Assembly (NCBI GenBank): GCA_029933115.1
Contig: JAOZOT010000134.1
Span: 1 to 8,526 of the forward strand
From: Anaerolineae bacterium
Lineage (GTDB): Bacteria > Chloroflexota > Anaerolineae > E26-bin7
DNA length: 8,526 bases
Direction of reading: 5' to 3'
Each line of letters opens with the position of its first letter. Positions within the stretch are counted from its first letter, which is position 1. Position numbers and translations under genes: made by a program. This document shows, one piece after another, positions 1 through 4,554 of this stretch. Below the pieces are notes generated by a model. That model was not told the origin of the DNA and ran no database searches. It was given only the letters and a program-made list of their open reading frames with translations.

Positions 1-307
1 GTACTGCTTTGAACTCTTGCTCGTTCTCCCGGCGGTGCTCGTCGAACATCTGGCGTATCGCCTTGAACTCCCGCTCGTTCTCCTGGCGGTGCTCGTCGAA
101 CATCTGGCGTATCGCCTTGAACTCTTGCTCGTTCTCCTGGCGGTGCTCGTCGAACATCTGGCGCAGCGCCGTGAAGCCGGTGTTCATCTCCTGGCGTATC
201 GCCTTGAACTCCCGCTCGTTCTCCCTGCGGTGCTCTTCCATCGCTTGACGCAGGGCTTCAAATCCCTGGTCATTCTCGCGACGGTGCTCTTCTGCCCTGT
301 CCTCTAG
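1..307. repeat. 54-bp tandem repeat inside the coiled-coil gene
   Basis: The motif CGCCTTGAACTC recurs at 59, 113 and 200, and diverged forms occur at 167 and 254. The spacings are 54, 54, 33 and 54 bp. The 33-bp step corresponds to one extra 11-residue unit. Copies nearest the left edge are almost identical (only CTCTTG/CCCGCT-type changes), while those nearest the gene start are diverged. This suggests recent expansion towards the 3' end of the gene. All steps are multiples of three, so reading frame is kept. Confidence 0.85.
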
Positions 308-544
308 CTTGCCCAGCCTCTGCTTGATCTCAACTATGTCCTCTCCCATCTCGTCAATTTTGACGCTCATGGTCGAGATCAGCACCTCGGTCGGCTTGTC
401 GTAACGGGCCATAAAGCCTTCTTCCCGATGACGGGCATCTACCACAGCTTCTATTACCATTTCGCGAATGGCCGGGCGCAGATGCTCTTGCAGGGCCTCA
501 AGTGTCATGTCACCAACGGGTTTGTCTATCTCGACCTTGGTCAT
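1..544 (-). CDS. Repetitive coiled-coil protein, partial (C-terminus beyond left edge)
   Basis: An uninterrupted minus-strand frame starts at ATG 544-542 and runs 181 codons to the left edge without a stop, so the C-terminus is missing. A Shine-Dalgarno GGAGGT (553-558) sits 8 nt upstream, behind a good promoter. Residues 1 to about 75 are non-repetitive (start MTKVEIDKPVGDMTLEALQ) and hold one predicted amphipathic stretch around VKIDEMGEDIVEIKQRLGKLED. From about residue 80 the protein is a charged repeat, consensus EFKAIRQMFDEHRRENEQ, 18 residues long (11+7), as expected for a long alpha-helical coiled coil. One inserted 11-residue unit (MNTGFTALRQ region) breaks the register. No signal peptide or membrane segment is visible. 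I do not recognise the family; function is unknown. The + strand frames over the same bases are translations of the repeat and not genes. Confidence 0.8.
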   Translation of the reverse strand, partial: MTKVEIDKPVGDMTLEALQEHLRPAIREMVIEAVVDARHREEGFMARYDKPTEVLISTMSVKIDEMGEDIVEIKQRLGKLEDRAEEHRRENDQGFEALRQAMEEHRRENEREFKAIRQEMNTGFTALRQMFDEHRQENEQEFKAIRQMFDEHRQENEREFKAIRQMFDEHRRENEQEFKAV

Positions 545-573
545 GGGACGCTACCTCCACACCGTCGGCAGTT

Positions 574-602
574 ATTATAACACGAAAAGAGGTTTATGGC
601 AA
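574..602 (-). promoter_or_regulatory. Sigma70-type promoter for the coiled-coil gene
   Basis: Read on the minus strand, TTGCCA (597-602) and TATAAT (574-579, a perfect -10) are separated by exactly 17 nt. Transcription would start near 567 and give a short leader before the GGAGGT ribosome site at 553-558 and the ATG at 544. The -35 box lies one base from the -35 box of the divergent holB promoter. Confidence 0.6.
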
Positions 603-603
603 T

Positions 604-632
604 TTGGATTGGAGGGGAAACTGTGGTAAAAT
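604..632 (+). promoter_or_regulatory. Sigma70-type promoter with extended -10, for holB
   Basis: TTGGAT (604-609) and TAAAAT (627-632) are 17 nt apart. A TG at 624-625 directly before the -10 gives the extended -10 form TGGTAAAAT. The predicted start near 639 leaves about 30 nt before the holB ATG at 671, with ribosome site GAGGAG at 658-663. Confidence 0.55.
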
Positions 633-670
633 GGGTTTGAGAATAGCGGCGGTTCAAGAGGAGACGATGC

Positions 671-1645
671 ATGTGGCAAGTGGTGGGCCATGAGTGGGCA
701 GTAGAATTGCTGGAGCGCAGCTTGGCCAATGGGCGGACAGCCCACGCCTACCTCTTGTTGGGGCTGCCGCAGATAGGTAAAACCACTCTGGCCCTGAATT
801 TTGCCCAGGCCCTCAATTGTTTGGGCGAGGAAAAGCCCTGTGGCCAGTGTCGCTCCTGCCTCAAGATCGCTCACGGCAATCATCCCGATGTGCGAGTCAT
901 CGAAGCAGTCAATGGGACCATCAAGATTGACCAGATGCGGGCTGTGCAGCGTGAGGTGGCCCTTTCCCCCCACGAAGGGCGCTGGAAAGTCTACATAATC
1001 CGCCAGATGGAGCGAGCCACCACCGAGGCCGCCAACTGCTTGCTCAAAACTCTGGAGGAACCGCCAACTCAGGTCATCCTTATGCTGACTGCCGGCGAAA
1101 TCGATCAACTGCTGCCGACCATTATCTCACGCTGCCAGGTGCTGAACCTGCGCCCACTTCCCATATCTTTGGTTCGAGAGGCCCTTGAAGAACGCTGGGA
1201 GATAGACCCTGAACAGGCCAGGCTCCTGGCCCGCCTCTCAGGCGGACGCCTGGGCTGGGCGGTGAGGGCCTCTGAGGAGGCGGCCATCCTGCAAAAGCGG
1301 GAAAGATGCCTGAACGAAATGATAGAGCTCATGGGACAAGGGCGGGTCGAGCGCCTGCGCTATGCCCAACGCCTCAGCCGACACCCCGATAGCCTGCGAG
1401 AGGTGCTGGACCTGTGGTTGAGCTGGTGGCGAGACCTGCTTCTGGTCAAGGGGGGCAGCTCAACAGAGGTCACCAACGTAGACCGCGAGGCCACGCTGCG
1501 CTCTCAGGCTCAGAGTTACAGTCTGACCCAGGTGCGGGATTTCGTTAAAGCATTGCGGGCTGCGGTGTGGCAGTTGGACCACAATGCCAACACCCGCCTG
1601 GCTCTGGAGGTGCTGATGCTGAGCCTGCCTGCCCCATCAACGTGA
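671..1645 (+). CDS. holB: DNA polymerase III delta' subunit (clamp loader)
   Basis: This is the delta' subunit of the clamp-loader complex, which loads the beta sliding clamp onto primed DNA in the cytoplasm. The 324-residue length fits the family. Visible motifs are the P-loop GLPQIGKT (31-38), a zinc-binding set C50, C57, C60, C63 (PCGQCRSC), the LLKTLEEPP motif (124-132) and the sensor/arginine-finger motif SRC at 153-155. The C-terminal LDHNANTRLALEVLM is the typical collar-domain ending. The Walker B stretch reads VYIIRQMERA, with Arg where an acidic residue is usual, so ATP hydrolysis by this subunit is doubtful, as is normal for delta' in several lineages. The ATG at 671 follows GAGGAG by 7 nt; another ATG at 667 is out of frame. 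In Bacillus, holB is followed by ricT (yaaT); here they are separated by about 2 kb of accessory genes. Confidence 0.95.
   Translation: MWQVVGHEWAVELLERSLANGRTAHAYLLLGLPQIGKTTLALNFAQALNCLGEEKPCGQCRSCLKIAHGNHPDVRVIEAVNGTIKIDQMRAVQREVALSPHEGRWKVYIIRQMERATTEAANCLLKTLEEPPTQVILMLTAGEIDQLLPTIISRCQVLNLRPLPISLVREALEERWEIDPEQARLLARLSGGRLGWAVRASEEAAILQKRERCLNEMIELMGQGRVERLRYAQRLSRHPDSLREVLDLWLSWWRDLLLVKGGSSTEVTNVDREATLRSQAQSYSLTQVRDFVKALRAAVWQLDHNANTRLALEVLMLSLPAPST
1579..1637 (+). repeat. Direct repeat, copy 1 (3' end of holB)
   Basis: Fifty-eight of 59 bases are identical to 2303-2361 (the only change is C1632 versus T2356), in direct orientation with an offset of 724 bp. This copy encodes the last residues of intact HolB, from HNANTRLALEVLM to SLPAP. 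Together the copies bracket the mazEF pair. Confidence 0.95.
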
Positions 1646-1689
1646 AATATCTAACAACGGTCAATGCCTAAATTGGATCGGTGCAACAG

Positions 1690-1929
1690 ATGTCTATGAG
1701 AACAGATATTTCTATCCCAAACCCAATCTATGAGGCAGCCGAGCAGCTAGCTCAGAGGCTTGGCATGTCCCTGAGCGAGCTTTATACGGTCGCCTTGGCA
1801 GCTTACGTCACCGCACACCGAGAAGAGGTGACAGAGGCTCTTAACCGAGTTTACGAGATGGAGTCGTCTACGATTGAGCCGGTTTTAATCAGAGTCCAGC
1901 TCGCTTCAATAGGTGGTGAAACTTGGTAA
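1690..1929 (+). CDS. Ribbon-helix-helix antitoxin of the MazEF type
   Basis: A small acidic DNA-binding antitoxin predicted to neutralise the MazF toxin encoded next to it and to repress their shared promoter. The N-terminus has the ribbon-helix-helix layout: a beta strand (RTDISIP), a first helix (NPIYEAAEQLAQRLG), the turn MS, and a second helix (LSELYTVALAAYVTAH). The C-terminal part (about EEVTEALNRVYEM onward) would be the toxin-binding tail. The start is uncertain. ATG 1690 has GGTG at 1680-1683 six nt upstream; GTG 1681 and ATG 1696 are in-frame alternatives, and family alignments favour starting near MRTDIS (1696). The stop overlaps the toxin start by 7 nt, so the two are translationally coupled. 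No clear promoter is visible between holB and this gene. Confidence 0.8.
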   Translation: MSMRTDISIPNPIYEAAEQLAQRLGMSLSELYTVALAAYVTAHREEVTEALNRVYEMESSTIEPVLIRVQLASIGGETW

Positions 1930-2267
1930 TTCGTCGTGGCGAGATCTGGTGGGCCAGCCTGCCTGAGCCGATAGCTTCAGAGCCGGGTTATCGCAGGCCA
2001 GTTTTGGTGGTGCAGTCTGACGATTTCAACCGGAGTCGGATTGCCACCGTCATTGTAGTGGTTATCACCTCAAATCTAAAGTTGGCGCAAGCGCCAGGTA
2101 ATGTGTTGTTGCCTCGCGGAGTGACCGGCTTGCCCAAGGACTCGGTAGCTAATATATCGCAGGTTATCACGATTGACAAGGGCTTTTTGACCGAACGGGT
2201 TGGCACTTTGCCGCCATACCTTCTTGAACAGGTTGAGGTTGGCCTTCGTTTGGTTTTGTCCCTGTAA
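1923..2267 (+). CDS. mazF: MazF/PemK-family mRNA interferase toxin
   Basis: A cytoplasmic sequence-specific endoribonuclease that arrests growth when its antitoxin is degraded. The 114-residue protein shows the family landmarks in order: RRGEIWW (4-10), GYRRPVLVVQSDDFN (22-36) containing the catalytic-type Arg25, the VITSN strand (47-51) with Thr49 at the conserved Thr position, then GLPKDSVANISQV and the C-terminal helix LEQVEVGLRLVLSL. It looks intact. The start is TTG 1923, overlapping the antitoxin stop. AGGTGG at 1911-1916, 6 nt upstream, supports it, and the protein then begins MVIRRGEIWW as in relatives. The pair lies between two copies of the holB tail, which points to acquisition as a unit. 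Confidence 0.9.
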   Translation: MVIRRGEIWWASLPEPIASEPGYRRPVLVVQSDDFNRSRIATVIVVVITSNLKLAQAPGNVLLPRGVTGLPKDSVANISQVITIDKGFLTERVGTLPPYLLEQVEVGLRLVLSL

Positions 2268-2282
2268 AGCATCCTCGAGATT

Positions 2283-2298
2283 GGCTGCTATTGCAGCC
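2283..2298 (+). other. Small perfect hairpin after mazF
   Basis: GGCTGC-TATT-GCAGCC forms a 6-bp stem with a 4-nt loop, 15 nt after the mazF stop. There is no following T-run, so a Rho-independent terminator is not supported. It may stabilise the mazF mRNA 3' end or be incidental. Confidence 0.35.
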
Positions 2299-2302
2299 TG
2301 AC

Positions 2303-2361
2303 CCACAATGCCAACACCCGCCTGGCTCTGGAGGTGCTGATGCTGAGCCTGCCTGTCCCAT
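2303..2361 (+). repeat. Direct repeat, copy 2 (after mazF)
   Basis: The second copy of the 59-bp repeat, 58/59 identical to 1579-1637. The sequence between the copies (1638-2302) is essentially the antitoxin-toxin pair, so the arrangement resembles a cassette bounded by direct repeats. Confidence 0.95.
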
Positions 2362-2363
2362 AG

Positions 2364-2514
2364 CCGAAGAGTGGCGCGGCAGGTAGGTCGCACGAGTGGA
2401 GGGGCGAAGCGCGCTGGAGAAGTCTGCACAATCGCTGCCAATCTAAAACTGGACGTGAGACCCCTCGGCGAGCTCAGAGTGCGTGGCTTCTCCGTGTATG
2501 AAAGGCAGTAGCAC
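2364..2514. other. Non-coding stretch with a diverged holB-like segment
   Basis: No convincing gene is seen between the holB-tail remnant and the next start. At 2405-2433 the bases resemble holB 973-1000: CGAAGCGCGCTGGA versus CGAAGGGCGCTGGA, then AAGTCTGCACAATC versus AAGTCTACATAATC, with one extra G between. Further scattered likeness follows (GCTGCCAA, CTAAAACT). This looks like a second, older holB fragment, out of order relative to the tail copy. I see no clear promoter for the operon downstream. Confidence 0.5.
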
Positions 2515-2841
2515 GTGAACCTGAATGACATCATTGATGCCATACGGCACAATCGTATTCGCATTACCGACCACGCTGACGAAGAAGCGCAAGCTGACCA
2601 CCTTTCTTTTGATGAAATCTTTATCAGCGTCTTTCAAGGGGAAATCATCGAAGACTACCCAACCGATAAACCTTATCCTAGTTGCTTGATTTACGGTGAG
2701 ACGTTTAGTAAAGAGCCGGTGCACAGCGTTTGGGCTTATAACCCAGAGAATCAGTGGGTGGTACTGATAACCGCTTATCGCCCTGATCCTAAACGTTGGA
2801 TTGATTGGCGTAGAAGGAGGCCGAAAGATGCTACCCTTTAA
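2515..2841 (+). CDS. DUF4258 protein, probable toxin-like partner of a YgiT-type protein
   Basis: A 108-residue protein with the DUF4258 pattern: RIRITDHADEEAQ near residues 14-26 (the conserved T-x-H), the FDEIFISVFQGEIIEDYP strand-helix, PYPSCLIYG, and VHSVWAYNPENQWVVLITAYRPDPKRW. Members of this family are commonly encoded with small YgiT-type zinc-finger proteins, in toxin-antitoxin style; the biochemical activity is not established to my knowledge. The GTG start at 2515 is the first possible one, because an in-frame stop lies at 2509-2511. AAAGG (2501-2505) is a modest ribosome site. The 3' end overlaps the next gene by 14 nt. The C-terminus is strongly basic (WRRRRPK). Confidence 0.85.
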   Translation: MNLNDIIDAIRHNRIRITDHADEEAQADHLSFDEIFISVFQGEIIEDYPTDKPYPSCLIYGETFSKEPVHSVWAYNPENQWVVLITAYRPDPKRWIDWRRRRPKDATL

Positions 2842-3076
2842 GCAGTGTCCCGTCTGTGGCGGAGAGATGGTTGAGAAGGAGGTAGAAAAGCTATTGCGTG
2901 GCGGCAATCACACAGCAGTCGTAAGGGTAAAAGCCGAGGTTTGCTTGCACTGTGGCGAGCGCCTGTATTCCAAAGAAACCATCAGCCGATTTGAGCAAAT
3001 TCGCACTAAACTGAGCCGCCAAGAGGTAGCCGAATTCCAACCTCTGGGGCAGTCATTTCAAGTCGTAGTTGGGTAG
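2828..3076 (+). CDS. YgiT-type zinc-finger protein (antitoxin-like)
   Basis: An 82-residue protein with two CxxC pairs, C7-P-V-C10 and C39-L-H-C42, which should bind one zinc ion. This resembles the N-terminal half of MqsA/YgiT. The MqsA C-terminal helix-turn-helix is absent, so DNA binding is not expected from this chain alone. The start ATG 2828 is set by AAGGAGG at 2814-2820, 7 nt upstream; an upstream TTG in the same frame (2801) lacks such support. The order toxin-like then antitoxin-like, with a 14-nt overlap, recalls mqsRA. Its likely role is to bind and neutralise the DUF4258 protein; this is inferred from family pairing. Confidence 0.85.
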   Translation: MLPFKQCPVCGGEMVEKEVEKLLRGGNHTAVVRVKAEVCLHCGERLYSKETISRFEQIRTKLSRQEVAEFQPLGQSFQVVVG

Positions 3077-3080
3077 GTAT

Positions 3081-3599
3081 ATGGACAGAGAACAGAAACT
3101 GAAACAATTAACCAAAGACGAACTGATCGGATTGCTCGAGGACGCGGCCAAGAACTGGCTCGCCCACGACGGCCTCTGGTTTCAGGCGGTGGAGCGCAGA
3201 TACGGCCTGGAAACGGCCATCGCTCTGGATGCGGAGGCTTGGCGCTCTTTCACCGTCATCGAGGCCAAGCGGATCATGAAACGATTGGGTATCGAGGAGG
3301 GGGGTGGACTCCCGGCTCTCAAAAAGGCTCTCGGTTTCCGCCTCTACGCTCACATCAATACCCAGGAGATCATTGAACTGGACGAGACGCGTTTTATCTT
3401 CCGCATGAACACCTGCCGGGTTCAGAGCGCCCGGCAGAGGCGAGGGCTTCCCGATTTCCCATGCAAGGAGGTGGGCATCGTCGAATACTCCGAATTTGCC
3501 CGTGCTATTGATCCGCGGATCAAGACCCGTTGTGTGGCCTGTCCTCCCGATCCGCACCCAGAGGAATACTGGTGCGCCTGGGAATTTTCCATTGAGTAG
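3081..3599 (+). CDS. DUF6125-like cytosolic protein
   Basis: A 172-residue soluble protein. The N-terminal half carries NWLAHDGLWFQAVERRYG and IEAKRIMKRLGI, which I associate with the DUF6125 family of uncharacterised proteins. The C-terminal half is Cys-rich: C112, C128, C151-x2-C154 and C165, ending WCAWEFSIE. The cysteines suggest metal binding, but no activity can be assigned. ATG 3081 follows GGGTAGGT (3071-3078). An in-frame TTG at 3069 would overlap the previous gene and has poor support. It starts 4 nt after the YgiT-type stop, so it belongs to the same operon. It is GC-richer than the two genes before it. The gene's last bases form the left arm of a terminator-like stem. Confidence 0.75.
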   Translation: MDREQKLKQLTKDELIGLLEDAAKNWLAHDGLWFQAVERRYGLETAIALDAEAWRSFTVIEAKRIMKRLGIEEGGGLPALKKALGFRLYAHINTQEIIELDETRFIFRMNTCRVQSARQRRGLPDFPCKEVGIVEYSEFARAIDPRIKTRCVACPPDPHPEEYWCAWEFSIE

Positions 3600-3634
3600 A
3601 TAGTCAGGGGTGCCACTCAATTCTCCCAGGTTTT
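3577..3634 (+). terminator. Bipartite hairpin terminator at the end of the accessory operon
   Basis: CCTGGGA (3577-3583) pairs with TCCCAGG (3624-3630), and inside it ATTGAGT (3591-3597) pairs with ACTCAAT (3615-3621). That makes 14 bp with an internal loop of 7/2 nt and a 17-nt apical loop. TTTT follows directly at 3631-3634. The T-run is short, so termination may be partial. It overlaps the last codons of the DUF6125-like gene and would insulate ricT from the accessory operon. Confidence 0.55.
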
Positions 3635-3667
3635 GCTGTGCAAGCTACATAGACTTGCGAGGTGAAT

Positions 3668-4513
3668 ATGCCAGAGGTAGTAGGGGTTCGCTTCAGACGA
3701 GCTGGCAAAATCTATTATTTCGCCCCGACCGGATTTGAGGACTTGAAAGTTGGCGACTATGTCGTCGTAGATACAGTCCGAGGGGAAGATATAGGCCGGG
3801 TAGTCATAGCCCCCAGGCAGGTGGCCGATAGCAAAGTGGTGGGGCAACTGAAAAATATCCTGCGGCGGGCTGAACCCTGGGACCTGCTGCAGATGCAGCA
3901 CTTCCGCAATCGAGAAAGACAGGCTTTGGAAAAATGCCGTCAGAAGATCGCTGAGTATGGCCTGCCGATGAAAGTGATCAAGGCCGAGTATAATTTTAAC
4001 GGCAGCCGCTTGGTTTTCTACTTCACTGCCGAGAAACGGGTTGACTTTCGCAAGCTGGTGAAAGACCTGGCCAAAACCTTCAAGTCCAGAATCGAACTCA
4101 AGCAGGTCGGTGTGCGCGACGAAGCCAAGCTGATCGGTGACCTTGGTTGTTGTGGACGCCCTCTTTGCTGCGCTTCCTTCTTTTGCGAGTTCAACCCTGT
4201 TTCCATAAGAATGGCCAAACAGCAGGATTTGCCTCTCAGCCCCATGGAAATATCGGGCATCTGTGGGCGTTTGCTTTGCTGCCTGGCATACGAGAACGAG
4301 TATTACGCCGAGGTCAAAGAAAGGCTCCCCAAGGTTGGCGACGTCGTTGTCACCCCTCACGGGGCCGGTAAGGTTACCGCCATTAACGTGCTCAAAGAAA
4401 CCCTGAGCGTGGAACTGGACAGTGAAGCAACTATTGAGATTTCGGCAAAAGAACTGAAAACCGGCAAGGAGCCAACCGCCCACAGACGACGTAGACGCCG
4501 TCGCAAACGCTGA
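3668..4513 (+). CDS. ricT: RicT/YaaT, PSP1-domain iron-sulfur regulatory protein
   Basis: In Bacillus subtilis this cytoplasmic protein works with RicA and RicF to support RNase Y-dependent mRNA processing, sporulation and competence, and it carries Fe-S clusters. The 281-residue chain starts with the usual VVGVRFRRAGKIYYF and holds the conserved cysteine block GDLGCCGRPLCCASFFC (157-173) and GICGRLLCC (197-205), with Cys 161, 162, 167, 168, 173, 199, 204 and 205. The C-terminal PSP1 region reads VGDVVVTPHGAGKV. A very basic tail (HRRRRRRRKR) ends the protein and could contact RNA. ATG 3668 follows GAGGTGA (3659-3665); the in-frame GTG 3662 lies inside that ribosome site. A holB-ricT neighbourhood is ancestral in Bacillus-like genomes. 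RicA and RicF are not in the window. Confidence 0.93.
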   Translation: MPEVVGVRFRRAGKIYYFAPTGFEDLKVGDYVVVDTVRGEDIGRVVIAPRQVADSKVVGQLKNILRRAEPWDLLQMQHFRNRERQALEKCRQKIAEYGLPMKVIKAEYNFNGSRLVFYFTAEKRVDFRKLVKDLAKTFKSRIELKQVGVRDEAKLIGDLGCCGRPLCCASFFCEFNPVSIRMAKQQDLPLSPMEISGICGRLLCCLAYENEYYAEVKERLPKVGDVVVTPHGAGKVTAINVLKETLSVELDSEATIEISAKELKTGKEPTAHRRRRRRRKR

Positions 4514-4522
4514 GCGCCTTGG

Positions 4523-4549
4523 TCTCCAACTATGAGTTGAAGTTGGGGA
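4523..4549 (+). promoter_or_regulatory. Hairpin that can hide the ribosome site of the sensor gene
   Basis: TCTCCAACT (4523-4531) can pair with AGTTGGGGA (4541-4549), giving 9 bp with one G-U and a 9-nt loop. The 3' arm contains most of the Shine-Dalgarno GGGGAG (4545-4550) of the gene starting at 4555. A competing hairpin, CAACT (4527-4531) with AGTTG (4535-4539), would free the ribosome site. No T-run follows, so it is not a terminator. Confidence 0.4.
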
Positions 4550-4554
4550 GATAG

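Larger units (their letters stand above)
2283..2363 (+). pseudogene. Duplicated 3' fragment of holB
   Basis: Read in frame to TAG 2361-2363, this gives HNANTRLALEVLM followed by LSLPVP and a stop, matching the C-terminus of the intact HolB upstream (ending LPAPST). Identity is near perfect from 2303 and decays upstream, where GGCTGC and GCAG still align with 1558-1573 if gaps are allowed. There is no start or body of a gene, so it is a non-functional remnant. It may be the original holB tail displaced by the insertion, with the present tail brought in by the incoming DNA, or the reverse. Confidence 0.8.

Noticed and set aside
1..307. Regularly spaced repeats suggesting a CRISPR array
   Set aside because: There are no unique spacers; the repeat is continuous, in frame, and encodes a coiled coil on the minus strand.
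9..307. Plus-strand open frames across the repeat (Leu/Val- or Ser/Arg-rich)
   Set aside because: They are by-products of the 54-bp repeat. The minus-strand frame has a promoter, ribosome site and non-repetitive N-terminus.
1662..1675. CAAT-N6-ATTG inverted repeat as antitoxin operator
   Set aside because: Four-base arms are too short to distinguish from chance, and no promoter is placed with it.
2283..2298. Rho-independent terminator after mazF
   Set aside because: The perfect 6-bp hairpin is followed by TGACCC with no T-run.
2801..2827. Upstream TTG start for the YgiT-type protein
   Set aside because: AAGGAGG at 2814-2820 points to ATG 2828, and the zinc-finger family usually begins just before the first CxxC.
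3617..4483. Long minus-strand open frame opposite ricT
   Set aside because: ricT is clearly coding on the plus strand and the antisense product resembles no family I know; it has no visible promoter or ribosome site.
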